The notes under the pieces are model-generated. The model did no database searches and was not told the origin of the DNA. It saw only the letters and a list, made by a program, of their open reading frames with translations. The translations under genes and the position numbers were made by a program. From an uncultured Ignavibacteriota bacterium (GTDB taxonomy: Bacteria; Bacteroidota; Ignavibacteria; Palsa-1295), in assembly GCA_903900335.1 (NCBI GenBank), contig CAIUMP010000017.1, positions 62,001 to 126,000 on the forward strand: DNA of 64,000 bases, in the 5' to 3' direction. Below are positions 16,013-25,914 of this stretch, piece by piece. The first letter of the stretch is position 1. Every line of letters starts with the position of its first letter.

Positions 16013-16116
16013 GAATAGTCATTCCACATTCTCACGATTCTGCACCCATTGGTGCGAAATCAACGCAAGCCCGCTCCACTAAGTGAAGCTTGCAATTTAA
16101 GAGAAACGCGGATGCA

Positions 16117-16494
16117 CTAAATGCGGAAGGTCGAGAGGAGGGCTTGCCTATCCCCTGATAAGGGAGGGGGATGGGAAGTTGCTTCCGTCAGGATCGGTGA
16201 ATCCTGCAGGATAGCGAGGAGAGATGAATTTGACGCAACCAGAACGCCGGTTTGCGAGAGCGACTGGTCAGAAGGCGCAGGCTTTGCGTAGGATGCCTTC
16301 AACACCAGGTACTTCGCACCATACACGCAGCAGGATTTTTTAGCCCTACCGCCCTTGGCCAATGTATTCCGACACGCCGCGCAAGTCATGGATTTCCCAG
16401 CGCTCCGTTTGGTGCACGTCATGGTTGCAACAGTAACTCCCGTTGAGGAGAGCAGCATCATAACGGCCAGAAAGATCCGGAGAAGCGAGGTCAT
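16117..16494 (-). CDS. Small Cys-rich secreted protein, HYC_CC_PP-like
   Basis: A 125-residue exported protein from the ATG at 16494, which starts a good signal peptide (MTSLLRIFLAVMMLLSSTGVTV); in-frame ATGs at 16518 and 16551 are alternatives. The mature part begins with a basic Cys cluster (MTCTKRSAGKSMTCAAC, then KKSCC) and has a late HPPPL motif. The signal peptide ending SSTGVTV, a following Cys, a CC pair and a C-terminal PP pair recall the HYC_CC_PP family of Bacteroidota, often found near metal-efflux genes; the His-Tyr of that name is missing. A metal-related periplasmic role is inferred from the Cys pattern and from its place just ahead of the Cus-type operon. Confidence 0.55.
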   Translation of the reverse strand: MTSLLRIFLAVMMLLSSTGVTVATMTCTKRSAGKSMTCAACRNTLAKGGRAKKSCCVYGAKYLVLKASYAKPAPSDQSLSQTGVLVASNSSLLAILQDSPILTEATSHPPPLSGDRQALLSTFRI

Positions 16495-16762
16495 GTCTAG
16501 ATGCTTAAACGAACCCATTCCGAAATGATTCACACATGGCTTAGCACGCACTCTAATACACGGTTCCTAGCGGAGTCATCCATCCGCCAAAACTGTTTCC
16601 TGCGCCGCTGACTCATCGGGGATTATCGAATAATGAGTTTGGCTTAATTCATGGTTTTCACTGTAACAAATTCGCCCGTTTCCGTCTAAACATTCCAACT
16701 GTCCCTGGGCCAAGGTCCGGGGTGGGTGATTTTCATCCATTTGGGCTGTATTTCTCCTACCG

Positions 16763-18277
16763 ATGAACGCTCGATCAATTTCTTACTCCGCCCCTGCGCG
16801 TGCCCTCCGCATTGCTGGACTTCGCGGTTTTGCAACCTGCACATTCCTTGTCGCAACTTCCTTTCTGGCGACTGCCGATGTGGCTCAAGCTCAAATCACT
16901 GGCCCCGCCTACGATGGTTCACAGGCTCCCGGCCCGATTCCCAGCCAGACCACACCGCCGGCATCTTCACTCTCGAAAGAAGTAACGCTTGAGGCAGCCA
17001 TCAAGGCCGCGCTCGAACGAAATTACTCGACGCGAACCGCCGATAATAAATATCGCAGTGCCGAGATCGAAGCGCGCCGCTCCGATGCAAATCTCCTGCC
17101 GAGCGCATCTGCCAACGGATCCTATCAGTACTCTTATTCACTCTCCTCGGCAGCCGCCCGAACGTTGACCGTGAATAATCCCGTCACCGGGCTTCCGATC
17201 ACAACGGTCACCAAGGACGCCGGAAATCACTCGCTCAGTTATGGTGCCAGTGCGGACTTCAATATCTATCACGGCGGAGCGGATGCGGCAAGAATACGCA
17301 GTGCCAACCAATCCCTCGATAACGCGCGATGGACGAAGACCTACACCCGGCAGCAGATTGCCTTCTCGGTAACAAACAACTACCTCACTGCGCTGAGAAC
17401 CAGCGAGCTTGTTGATGCGGCCCGCAAGACACTCGAAGAGGCCGTCTCGCAAATGGGACTTGTCAAAGGAAAGTATGATGCGGGTGTGATTCCCATCGGA
17501 CAAGTCTATCAGCAACAAGCAGTGGTGGGGCAGGATTCGCTTGGGCTGATCGAGGCCATCAATAATTACGAGAACGCGAAGGCCGATGTGCTCTTCCTTC
17601 TGAATGTTTCGCCGAACCAATACGATACCTACAGCTTCTCCTTAGCCGGAATTGATACATCGACATCGCCAGCATCCCGCGCGGCCGTCGAAGCGACGAT
17701 CAGTGACGCCGCTCTGGACAAGGCGATCGACAATCGCCCCGATGTCATCGCCGCTCGTCATGCGTTGCAGGCGAGCATGGAGGCGATCACGGAGACGCGC
17801 GCAGGACTTTACCCGAGTCTGGATGCTACGGCGGGAATCGGTGGAAACGGATCTGACCCGAACCTTGCGAAGGTCAGCCTTGATCATCACCTTAGCGCCG
17901 GGCTTACACTCTCGATCCCGCTATTCGACAAGATGCAGAACCGACTGGCGATTGACGAGCAGGAGATCGGCGTGGAGAACGAGCGCATCGCGCTTGAACA
18001 ACTTGTGCAGCAGATCCGCAGCGACGCCGCGAAGGCACTGAACAACCTACATTCCTCCGATGAAGCAATTGGCGTCAGTGAGTTAGCTCTCGCAAGTGCA
18101 GAGGAAAGTCAGCGGTTGGCTCAGGAGCGGCAGCGCGTTGGCGCGGGAACGCAGGTTGATGTCGTAATTGCTGAGGCGGCAGTCGAGCAGGCGCGCGCAA
18201 ATTACGTCAATGCAAAATTTAATTACATCCTCGCGCAGCACCAGCTTGCTTATACGCTTGGACAGACGAAATACTAA
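16763..18277 (+). CDS. TolC-family outer-membrane efflux protein
   Basis: A 504-residue TolC-type channel with a long basic N-region and signal peptide ending ADVAQAQ near residue 45. The conserved first helix is LEAAIKAALERNY, with SASANGSYQYSYS strand residues and a second repeat (DKAIDNRPDVIAARHAL ... PSLDATAGIGGNGSDP ... LSIPLFD). It heads a rightward operon with a periplasmic adaptor, an ABC ATPase and two permeases, so it is the outer-membrane exit for a MacAB-like pump rather than for the Cus system, which has its own TolC and diverges from the other side of a 268-base intergenic region. The ATG at 16763 is preceded by no strong ribosome-binding site. Confidence 0.9.
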   Translation: MNARSISYSAPARALRIAGLRGFATCTFLVATSFLATADVAQAQITGPAYDGSQAPGPIPSQTTPPASSLSKEVTLEAAIKAALERNYSTRTADNKYRSAEIEARRSDANLLPSASANGSYQYSYSLSSAAARTLTVNNPVTGLPITTVTKDAGNHSLSYGASADFNIYHGGADAARIRSANQSLDNARWTKTYTRQQIAFSVTNNYLTALRTSELVDAARKTLEEAVSQMGLVKGKYDAGVIPIGQVYQQQAVVGQDSLGLIEAINNYENAKADVLFLLNVSPNQYDTYSFSLAGIDTSTSPASRAAVEATISDAALDKAIDNRPDVIAARHALQASMEAITETRAGLYPSLDATAGIGGNGSDPNLAKVSLDHHLSAGLTLSIPLFDKMQNRLAIDEQEIGVENERIALEQLVQQIRSDAAKALNNLHSSDEAIGVSELALASAEESQRLAQERQRVGAGTQVDVVIAEAAVEQARANYVNAKFNYILAQHQLAYTLGQTKY

Positions 18278-18387
18278 AATAGAAAGTGCCAAGTCCTAAA
18301 GTAGAATACGAGTAGCGTCGAAAAGAGTAACGAAACAGGTATCCTTGTGATGACGCAGAACTCAGGACTTTCCTTATCCCCCGAATA

Positions 18388-19755
18388 ATGGCGATCACCA
18401 AACCACAGAGTACGATGTCCAATACTACCGCGAGCCCTAGTGGGGCTACGCTAACGCCGCTGGAGGCGTCGCTTGCAAAACGTAAGAATAAGAGGAAGCG
18501 CAGCCGCAACATCGCTCTGATCGTTGGCGGCATTCTTGCGCTGGTCATTATCATCGCCATCGCTACCGGGGGCAAAGAAAAGCCGATCAGTGTGCAGACC
18601 GAGAAAGTCGCGCGGCATACGATAACCGAAGTAGTGCAGGCCACGGGCAAGATCCAGCCGGAAGTGCAGGTGAAGGTATCACCAGAAGTACCCGGTGAAA
18701 TTATTTCGCTACCGTTCAAGGAAGGTGACCATGTGAAGAAGGGTCAGCTCATCGCGAAGATCAAGCCGACAACGTTTCAGGAGCAATATGCCGCCGCGCA
18801 AGCACAGTTAAGCTCCTCGAAGGCGCAGGCCGAACAGCAGAAGGCGTCCATGATAAATGCGAAGCAGGACCTGGTGCGTGCCGAGAAGCTCAAGGCAACG
18901 CATCTGCTCTCTGAGCAGGATTTCGATGCGATCAAGGCAAAGTACGATGCAACGGTCGCAGGGCTCAACTCCTCGAACTTTCAGGCGGAGGCAGCCGAAA
19001 GCCAGATGCGGCAGTACAGCGAGTCACTCAGCAAGACGAGCGTCCTCGCTCCGATGGATGGCGTCATCACTTCACTCATCTCACAGCTTGGCGAGAAGGT
19101 CGTTGGCACAAGCTCCTTCGCTGGTACGGACATGATGACCGTGAGCGATCTGACCGTAATGAACGCGATGGTGGATGTGGACGAGAACGATGTCGTCAAT
19201 ATTAAGATCGGCAATCACGTTCGCGTTTCCATCGATGCGTATCCAACGCAGACGTTCACTGGTACCGTCATCGAAGTTGCCAACAGCGCGAAGCTCGCGG
19301 GCACCGGCACGCAGGATCAGTCCACGAATTTCACGGTCAAGGTGAGACTTGATTCACTTCAGAAGGCGGATCTTCGTCCCGGCATGAGTTGCACGGCACG
19401 TATAGAGACAAGCACGAAGCAGGACGTTATCGCCGCACCTCTCATGGCTGTCACGCGCCGCGATAACGAAGACGATAAGGCAGCGGACTCGATGAAGAAA
19501 GTTCGCCAGGCGAACAAGGGTGACTTCCACGAAGGTGAAGAGACATCGACGATCGTTTTCATTGTGTCGAAGGGTGTAGCAAAGAAGGTCGCCGTGAAGA
19601 CGGGCATTTCGGATAATGCTTACGTAGAAATTCTCTCAGGACTGAAGGGCGATGAAGAGGTCATCAAGGGTAACTTCCGCGCCGTCTCGAAAGAACTAGA
19701 TGACGGCAAAAAGGTCACCGTAGATAACTCCGGAAAATCCGGTGATGGAAAATAG
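18388..19755 (+). CDS. MacA-like periplasmic adaptor (HlyD/membrane fusion family)
   Basis: A 455-residue membrane fusion protein. Residues 1-40 are cytosolic and basic (KRKNKRKRSRN), followed by one anchor helix (IALIVGGILALVIIIAIA). The lipoyl/barrel-sandwich half is seen in VVQATGKIQPEVQVKVSPEVPGE and its partner SVLAPMDGVITSLISQLGEKV. Between them is a coiled-coil hairpin rich in Gln/Ala/Lys (about 130-220), and a beta-barrel follows (VRVSIDAYPTQTFTGTVIEVA). A charged insertion (NEDDKAADSMKKVRQANKG) lies near residue 375. It links the TolC protein encoded upstream to the ABC permeases downstream (110 and 37-base gaps). Substrate unknown. Confidence 0.9.
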   Translation: MAITKPQSTMSNTTASPSGATLTPLEASLAKRKNKRKRSRNIALIVGGILALVIIIAIATGGKEKPISVQTEKVARHTITEVVQATGKIQPEVQVKVSPEVPGEIISLPFKEGDHVKKGQLIAKIKPTTFQEQYAAAQAQLSSSKAQAEQQKASMINAKQDLVRAEKLKATHLLSEQDFDAIKAKYDATVAGLNSSNFQAEAAESQMRQYSESLSKTSVLAPMDGVITSLISQLGEKVVGTSSFAGTDMMTVSDLTVMNAMVDVDENDVVNIKIGNHVRVSIDAYPTQTFTGTVIEVANSAKLAGTGTQDQSTNFTVKVRLDSLQKADLRPGMSCTARIETSTKQDVIAAPLMAVTRRDNEDDKAADSMKKVRQANKGDFHEGEETSTIVFIVSKGVAKKVAVKTGISDNAYVEILSGLKGDEEVIKGNFRAVSKELDDGKKVTVDNSGKSGDGK

Positions 19756-19792
19756 TACGGTTCGAACCTAGTACGAAGAAACAGTCGCACAC

Positions 19793-20533
19793 ATGGCAAC
19801 GGATAAACATACTGCCGAGAACTCGGTCATCTTCTTAGAGCAGGTTCAGAAGATCTATAAGATGGGTGAAGAGTACGTCTATGCTCTTCGCGGATTGACC
19901 GTTGGTGTGCAGAAGAACGAGTACGTGGCCATCATGGGGCCGTCGGGTTCGGGTAAATCCACGCTCATGAACATCATAGGCTGTTTGGATACGCCGACGA
20001 CAGGCAACTACTTTTTCAACGGCGTGAACGTCGCAGGATTAGACGACAACGATCTCGCTGGGATTCGCAACAAAGAGATCGGCTTCGTCTTCCAAACATT
20101 CAATTTGTTGCCACGCAGCGATTCCTTACATAACGTCGAACTGCCGCTCATTTACGCTGGTGTCGGCAAAGACGAACGCCGCCAGCGTGCTATCGATGCG
20201 CTCACACATGTCGGCCTTGCCGACCGTGCTGGGCACAAGCCGAACGAACTCTCGGGCGGCCAGCGGCAGCGCGTTGCCATCGCACGTGCGCTCGTCACGC
20301 GGCCTTCGATCATCCTTGCTGATGAACCAACGGGTAATCTCGATTCGAAGACCGGCGAGGACATCATGCGTTTGTTCAACGAACTTCGCGAACAGGGAAA
20401 TACGATCATCGTTGTTACGCACGAAGAGGATATTGCGCGACACGCCGAGCGCATCGTTCGCATTAAGGATGGACTTGTCGAGAAGGACGAAGTTATCCCC
20501 GTCTCGGAGCGCATCGTGCCGGTAGCACGATAG
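19793..20533 (+). CDS. MacB/LolD-type ABC transporter ATP-binding subunit
   Basis: A 246-residue ABC ATPase of the MacB/LolD/FtsE group. Walker A is GPSGSGKST at 49-57, the Q-loop is [10 protein letters not shown] at 98-107, the signature is [15 protein letters not shown] at 153-167 and Walker B is [13 protein letters not shown] at 173-185, with catalytic Glu178. The H-loop is VVTHEED. It powers the two FtsX-type permeases encoded next in the operon. Mechanotransmission without transport through the membrane core is the family's known mode. Confidence 0.95.
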   Translation: MATDKHTAENSVIFLEQVQKIYKMGEEYVYALRGLTVGVQKNEYVAIMGPSGSGKSTLMNIIGCLDTPTTGNYFFNGVNVAGLDDNDLAGIRNKEIGFVFQTFNLLPRSDSLHNVELPLIYAGVGKDERRQRAIDALTHVGLADRAGHKPNELSGGQRQRVAIARALVTRPSIILADEPTGNLDSKTGEDIMRLFNELREQGNTIIVVTHEEDIARHAERIVRIKDGLVEKDEVIPVSERIVPVAR

Positions 20534-20548
20534 AACATCACTTTAGCC

Positions 20549-21796
20549 GTGGCTAGACTACTTCAGGATACCTTCGAGGGAATGAGCATGGCGCGCACCG
20601 CGCTCCGTGCCAATCCCCTGCGTTCGGCGCTCACGATGCTGGGTATAATCATCGGCATTGTGACGGTGACTCTTATGAGTGCGTTCATCACCGGGCTGGA
20701 CAACATGTTCCATGCGACCACAAGCTTCATGGGCACGGATGTCTACTACATAGACAAAAATAGTTGGGGTGGAGACTCCTGGGCGAGAGAACGCAATCGC
20801 CAGAACATCAGCATGGAGGAAGCCGACCGGCTGCGCACTCGCATGACGACTGCCAAAGCAATTAGCGTGAACGCGAGCGAATGGAACGTCGTCGTTCGCA
20901 CCACACAAAACGAAGTCGATGGTATCAGGATCATGGGTGTCGATGCAGATGCGGAAAAGACCAGTTCCCTCACCATCGACAAGGGGCGCCTCTTCGCAAC
21001 TCAGGAGTTGCTCGGCGCACGGCCGGTTGCTGTCATTGGGTATGATATTTGGGATCAGCTCTTTCACAAAGGGGACGCTATAGGCAAGACGATCCGGCTC
21101 AACGGCCATAGCTACGAGGTCATCGGAATTGCGAAGAAAGTTGGAGGCATGTTTGGCTTCTTCTCGATCGACCACGAAGTGGTCGTGCCCATCCGCACTT
21201 TTATGAACACGTTCGGTCGGCCCGATCGCTCACTAACGATCTCCGTAAAGGCGGCAAATGTACTGACGAAAGAAGACACGAAGGCCGAAGCGGAGTACAT
21301 GATGCGCATCGTCCGAGGCCTCAAACCCGGTGAGCCGAGCGATTTCTCGATCAATAGCGAGGATCAGTTCAATCAGATCTTCGATAAACTCACCGGTGTT
21401 CTGAACTTGATCGGGCTCGTCATAACGAGTCTGTCTCTGCTTGTCGGTGGTATCGGGATCATGAATATCATGTTTGTGACCGTTAAGGAGCGGACGCGAG
21501 AGATAGGGATACGCAAGGCGATCGGTGCGCGCCGCAGAATGATCCTCTCTCAATTCCTCACCGAGGCGTCGATCCTCTGTATCGTGGCTGGTACAACGGG
21601 ATTGGTGATCGCCTATACGGTGTCTTCCGTTATTAACCGCAGCATGCTAAAAGAGTCCGATATTAAGATCGACTTTAGTCCGCTGCTCATCGTAAGCGGA
21701 CTGGGCATTTCACTTTTTATCGGTATCATCAGTGGGCTTCTTCCGGCCTGGCGTGCCAGCCGGCTCGATCCAGTCGAGGCGTTACGCTACGAATAA
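20549..21796 (+). CDS. MacB-like ABC permease, first copy
   Basis: A 415-residue FtsX/MacB-family permease. One helix near residues 25-45 ([20 protein letters not shown]) is followed by a large periplasmic domain (MacB_PCD) and three C-terminal helices ([44 protein letters not shown] is the conserved join with its coupling helix). It ends with [18 protein letters not shown], the standard family tail. A GTG start at 20549 lies 15 bases after the ATPase stop. It lacks its own ATPase domain, unlike E. coli MacB. The stop codon is directly followed by the ATG of the second permease. Confidence 0.9.
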   Translation: MARLLQDTFEGMSMARTALRANPLRSALTMLGIIIGIVTVTLMSAFITGLDNMFHATTSFMGTDVYYIDKNSWGGDSWARERNRQNISMEEADRLRTRMTTAKAISVNASEWNVVVRTTQNEVDGIRIMGVDADAEKTSSLTIDKGRLFATQELLGARPVAVIGYDIWDQLFHKGDAIGKTIRLNGHSYEVIGIAKKVGGMFGFFSIDHEVVVPIRTFMNTFGRPDRSLTISVKAANVLTKEDTKAEAEYMMRIVRGLKPGEPSDFSINSEDQFNQIFDKLTGVLNLIGLVITSLSLLVGGIGIMNIMFVTVKERTREIGIRKAIGARRRMILSQFLTEASILCIVAGTTGLVIAYTVSSVINRSMLKESDIKIDFSPLLIVSGLGISLFIGIISGLLPAWRASRLDPVEALRYE

Positions 21797-23032
21797 ATGC
21801 AAACGAGCGAAAATATCAAGCAGGCGTTTCACTCTATCCGAGGTAACAAACTTCGGAGCGGGCTGACCCTGCTCGGGATCGTCGTGGGTGTATTCTCGAT
21901 CATCGGTGTGATGACCGCGCTTGGGGCATTAACGAACTCGATCGACCAGTCGCTCTCCCAACTTGGCTCCACCACCTTCACTCTGAAGAAGTGGCCGAGC
22001 ATGCATATGGGTGGAAATGACTGGATGAAATACCGCCGCCGCAAGCCGATCCTGTATGAACAGATCCGAACGGTTCGAGCCAACACGCGGCTGCCTGAAA
22101 CGGTCAGTGCGGAGAATACCTACACTCCGGTCATCGCCTCCTTCGGCAGCGAAAAGAGCGATCCATCCTACTCGATCATTGGCTCGGATGAAAGCTTCGC
22201 GATCAATCACAGCTTCGATATCGCACGAGGCCGCATGCTCAACGCGGACGATGTTCAGTACGGTCGTGACGTTGCTGTGCTTGGTCAGGATATCGTAAGT
22301 CGCATCTTCACACACAACGAAGAGCCGATCGGGCAGGCTATCCGGCTGAACAATCACGAGTATACGGTCATCGGCGTCTTCGAACACAAGGGCGGTGGCA
22401 TGGGGCAATCGCAGGATGGCTTTGCCCTCGTGCCCATCACCAACGAGCTTCGCACATTCACCGTACAAGACAACACTTCGCTAGACATCCTCGTCCGCGC
22501 CCGCAACAAGCAGACCTTTGATGAAACGCAGGACGAAGTGATCGGCGCTTTACGCGCTGCGCGGGGTGTGAAGCCCGGCGTGGAGAATGATTTCGAAGTG
22601 GAGAATAACGACAGCCTCACAACGCAGTTTGATTCCTTCTCCATGTACCTGAAGTATGCTGGGTTTGGTATCAGCGCAATCGCTTTACTTGCCGCGAGCA
22701 TAGGAATCATGAACATCATGCTCGTCAGCGTGACGGAGCGAACGAAAGAGATCGGCATTCGCAAAGCGATGGGCGCAACGAAGATGGACATCGCCGGACA
22801 ATTCGTCACCGAAGCCATCGTGCTTTGCGAAGTCGGTGGCGTTATCGGAATTGCCATCGGAATCGGACTAGGCAACATCATTGCCATCTTCATTCATGCG
22901 ACGGTGTATGTACCGATGGTATGGGTGGGTATCGGCCTTGCGGTGTGTTCGCTTGTCGGTATCGTCTTCGGCCTCTATCCCGCGATGAAGGCGGCGAATA
23001 TGCATCCGATCGATGCGTTGCGGTTTGAGTAG
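21797..23032 (+). CDS. MacB-like ABC permease, second copy
   Basis: A 411-residue paralogue of the preceding permease with the same plan: N-terminal helix (GNKLRSGLTLLGIVVGVFSII), periplasmic MacB_PCD domain, then three helices with IMNIMLVSVTERTKEIGIRKAMGATK and the tail YPAMKAANMHPIDALRFE. Its ATG directly abuts the previous stop, so the two are translationally linked. The pair probably forms a heterodimer served by the single ATPase, the adaptor and the TolC protein of the operon. It could export an antimicrobial, lipid or peptide; the substrate cannot be read from sequence. A palindromic repeat element follows the stop. Confidence 0.9.
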   Translation: MQTSENIKQAFHSIRGNKLRSGLTLLGIVVGVFSIIGVMTALGALTNSIDQSLSQLGSTTFTLKKWPSMHMGGNDWMKYRRRKPILYEQIRTVRANTRLPETVSAENTYTPVIASFGSEKSDPSYSIIGSDESFAINHSFDIARGRMLNADDVQYGRDVAVLGQDIVSRIFTHNEEPIGQAIRLNNHEYTVIGVFEHKGGGMGQSQDGFALVPITNELRTFTVQDNTSLDILVRARNKQTFDETQDEVIGALRAARGVKPGVENDFEVENNDSLTTQFDSFSMYLKYAGFGISAIALLAASIGIMNIMLVSVTERTKEIGIRKAMGATKMDIAGQFVTEAIVLCEVGGVIGIAIGIGLGNIIAIFIHATVYVPMVWVGIGLAVCSLVGIVFGLYPAMKAANMHPIDALRFE

Positions 23033-23064
23033 GATGTCGTCGATTAAGTAACAAGTGTGATCCT

Positions 23065-23146
23065 GTCATTCCCGCGAATGCGGGAATCCATCACCTTCAA
23101 TGTCGTTCATAGGCCGCCTGGATTCCCCCGTTCGCGGGAATGACAA
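23065..23146. repeat. dRS3-like element with paired palindromic ends
   Basis: Two palindromes, ATTCCCGCGAATGCGGGAAT (23068-23087) and ATTCCCCCGTTCGCGGGAAT (23122-23141), lie about 34 bases apart. Counting the flanking GTC and GAC, the whole element has roughly 25-base inverted ends with two mismatches, like a short miniature element. It lies between the permease operon and lnt. Confidence 0.85.
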
Positions 23147-23225
23147 CGATGGAAGTTGAAGCACTTACTTGATTAGTACGTGTGGGACGAAATGGTATTT
23201 CGCTCCCGGTGGTTCACAGTAGCAC

Positions 23226-24992
23226 ATGAACTTCACCACTCTCTCTCGCCGCGCCCGCTTCGGGCTCGCCACGCTGTCCGGCATTCTGCTTGGCCTCGCA
23301 TTCCCGCCAACGGGCCTCGCCGGAGGACTGCTCGCCTTTGTTGCTATCGTTCCGCTGCTCATTGCGCTCGAATCAGCAGACTCACTTCGCAAAACATTCT
23401 ACACCACGTTTGTTGCGATGTTCTTTCTCGGCATCGTTTCGAATTACTGGGTAGGCGGATGGAGCAGCAGCGGAGAGGGTGATAAGTTCTTGATGCTTGG
23501 TGGAGTACTTCTCGCGCTCGTTCATCCCTTCTGGCTCGTCGTTCCGTTCTTGTTGTACGATATGGTTCGCCGCCGATTTGGGCGAACTGCGGCCCTCTAC
23601 TTACTTCCATTATTCCAAGCCGGATTCGAATACGCGCATTCTTTCGGCGATCTTTCCTACCCGTGGCTCAATCTGTACGACACGCAAACGTACAATCTCT
23701 CCTTCATCCAATTCATCGAATTCACGGGACCATACGCGCTTTCGATGGTGATCGTGCTGGGGAATGTTCAGATATTCCAACTCATTCGATCCGCCGCCAC
23801 AAAGGATCGCCTGCGATATGCCATTCCATTGCTGCTTCTCATAGCCATTCCATACATCTATGGAATGACCGCGATGAGCAGGCACGAAAAGTCCGCTGCT
23901 TCTCTTCGCGTTACCGTGGTTCAGCCCAACATTGACCCCTGGGCGAAGTGGAACACGGACGACCAGCGCATTCTGGACACCAACTTTGCTGCGACGCGAA
24001 CGGCACTGGCTGCGTGTCACGATTCCACCGATCTCATCGTCTGGCCGGAGACAGCGATCACGTTTTTCATAACCTCCCCAGCGAAACAGGATGCGTATCG
24101 CCAGTTGAACGACTTTCTGCATGAGATCAAGCATCCACTACTGACGGGCTTCCCGGATCGCGAGGAACTGCAAGCTGGACGCGACTCGATTCCCGAAGAT
24201 GCACATTATACTGGCGTTGGGGATTTCTATTATCGCAGTTGGAATGCGGCGATGCTCATTCAGCCGACCTGGGATCTGCCGCGCGATCATACGGATGTTA
24301 TTATGTCGGGCGATTACAATGTCCCAACGCTTCGCAAGGCCGTTTATCATAAGCAAAAGCTTGTGCCGCTTGGTGAGCATGTGCCGTTCGTCGAGATATT
24401 CCCGGCGCTTGGAAGAGTGTTCCAGTGGGGTGTTGGGCTGGGGAGTTGGAATGTTGGGAAAGGTTATGAGCCGCTGAGTATGAATCTTGCCGATGCCCAC
24501 AATCAGATGGCGCAAAATCCGACGCTGCGTGTTAACCCAGAGATTTGTTACGAGTCGGTCTATCCCAGTTTCATCCGGCATTTTGTGGATCACGGTGCGA
24601 ACCTGCTCGCGGTGATAACGAACGACGGCTGGTATGGCGAAAGCTCTGGGCCGTATCAGCACGAGCAGTTCGCGGTGCTGCGCGCCATCGAGAACCGGCG
24701 CTATTTGGTGCGCTCGGCGAACACTGGCATCTCCGTGATCATCGACGACCGCGGCCGCTTCGTGAAACAACTGCCGCTCTTCCGCTCCGGCTCGATCACC
24801 GAGCGCGTCCCGCTCATCGAACGCAGAACGCTCTACACCCGCTTCGGAGATTTCGTCGCGATCCCGTCTATGTTGTTTTCGATTCTTATGTTCGTGTATT
24901 CTCTCGCCACTTGGTTCATCGCACGAAGCCGACGAAAGCCGGCCGCATCTATGCAATCACCCGAAGCGCATTCCGATGCATTGCCACTGTGA
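23226..24992 (+). CDS. lnt: Apolipoprotein N-acyltransferase
   Basis: A 588-residue inner-membrane enzyme that N-acylates the lipidated Cys of lipoproteins, the last step of lipoprotein maturation. Six or so N-terminal helices carry the conserved FPPTGLAGG and FGDLSYPWLNLYDTQ segments. The periplasmic nitrilase-like domain begins near residue 228 (VTVVQPNIDPWAKW) and has the triad Glu275 (IVWPETAITF), Lys378 (KQKLVPLGEHVPF) and Cys441 (NPEICYES). A final helix is near 555-575. It is somewhat longer than the E. coli enzyme (about 510). The 3' end overlaps a convergent lipid-kinase gene by 44 bases. Confidence 0.95.
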   Translation: MNFTTLSRRARFGLATLSGILLGLAFPPTGLAGGLLAFVAIVPLLIALESADSLRKTFYTTFVAMFFLGIVSNYWVGGWSSSGEGDKFLMLGGVLLALVHPFWLVVPFLLYDMVRRRFGRTAALYLLPLFQAGFEYAHSFGDLSYPWLNLYDTQTYNLSFIQFIEFTGPYALSMVIVLGNVQIFQLIRSAATKDRLRYAIPLLLLIAIPYIYGMTAMSRHEKSAASLRVTVVQPNIDPWAKWNTDDQRILDTNFAATRTALAACHDSTDLIVWPETAITFFITSPAKQDAYRQLNDFLHEIKHPLLTGFPDREELQAGRDSIPEDAHYTGVGDFYYRSWNAAMLIQPTWDLPRDHTDVIMSGDYNVPTLRKAVYHKQKLVPLGEHVPFVEIFPALGRVFQWGVGLGSWNVGKGYEPLSMNLADAHNQMAQNPTLRVNPEICYESVYPSFIRHFVDHGANLLAVITNDGWYGESSGPYQHEQFAVLRAIENRRYLVRSANTGISVIIDDRGRFVKQLPLFRSGSITERVPLIERRTLYTRFGDFVAIPSMLFSILMFVYSLATWFIARSRRKPAASMQSPEAHSDALPL

Positions 24993-25863
24993 GCCTGTGT
25001 ACGTTGTCGCCGGGCACGGCGAGTATCTCCCCATCGGCATGAAGGACGAGCGGCTGCTTGGATGTGAGAGAAAGGCTTGTAAACGAATGGTGAAATACAG
25101 CCGGTGAGCCCATGTGCGTACCCTTCAACACTTTCGGTAAAAGCATGAGCATTTGCGCTCGTGACAGCGGTTTAACGAATAACATTTCAAATGTCCCATC
25201 GTCGATCTCAGACTTGGGCGTGGTATAGAAGCCGCCACCCTCGCGCGGGCCATTCGCAAGCGTCATCATCAACGCGGGCTCAGCGAAGCGGTTGCCATCG
25301 AAGGCGAGTTCGACATCGAACTGATGATGATCTCGCAAGAGTGTCATCACTGTTGCGGTGAGGTACATAGGCACACCCTTGAGCATGTTATAACGCCTGC
25401 TCCGAACAGTCACCCGAGCGTCGAAGCCAATACCGATCGTGTTATTCCAATACTCCATTCTCCCGTGATCATCCTCAAGCGAGCCGATATCAACAAAGCG
25501 GTTCTTCCCGGCGAATAGTATTTCAACACCCTTATCGAAATCGCGGGGAATGCCAGCAGCGAAAGCAAAGTCATCGCCAGAGCCGGCGGGAAGAACGCCG
25601 AGCTTGGGCCGAACATCCGCAGGTACAGCCATCAATCCGTTTATCACCTCGTGGACGGTGCCATCCCCACCAACAGCGACGACGGTCTCTGCGCCATCCA
25701 AAGCGGCCTGAAGTGCGAAGCGCGTCGCGTCACGAGGCGCAGTGGTTTCGGCCCAATCATACTGTGCCCCTTTGGATTTACGGAATTCGCGAACCTTCGC
25801 AGACGATACGCCGCGGCCGGAGTGTGGATTATAGATAAAGCAATGAGAAGACAGAAGCGACAT
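24949..25863 (-). CDS. Diacylglycerol/sphingosine kinase-family lipid kinase
   Basis: A 304-residue soluble lipid kinase of the DagK/YegS type. The ATG at 25863 is preferred to a TTG two codons upstream. The nucleotide-binding loop VAVGGDGTVHEVINGL (GGDGT at 65-69) and the second motif LPAGSGDDFAFAAGIP (about 91-106) are diagnostic. The C-terminal beta-sandwich ends in VLHADGEILAVPGD, also conserved. The family phosphorylates diacylglycerol or a related lipid at the membrane; the substrate is not resolved. The stop codon lies within the 3' end of lnt on the other strand, and a 17-base gap separates its 5' end from dihydrouridine synthase on the same strand only if that gene's promoter is ignored (25864-25914 lies between them). 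Confidence 0.9.
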   Translation of the reverse strand: MSLLSSHCFIYNPHSGRGVSSAKVREFRKSKGAQYDWAETTAPRDATRFALQAALDGAETVVAVGGDGTVHEVINGLMAVPADVRPKLGVLPAGSGDDFAFAAGIPRDFDKGVEILFAGKNRFVDIGSLEDDHGRMEYWNNTIGIGFDARVTVRSRRYNMLKGVPMYLTATVMTLLRDHHQFDVELAFDGNRFAEPALMMTLANGPREGGGFYTTPKSEIDDGTFEMLFVKPLSRAQMLMLLPKVLKGTHMGSPAVFHHSFTSLSLTSKQPLVLHADGEILAVPGDNVHRLTVAMHRNALRVIA

Positions 25864-25914
25864 GCACAAAACTAACGATAAAAATCTGCTTAGAAAAGAA
25901 AAACGCGAGCGGAC

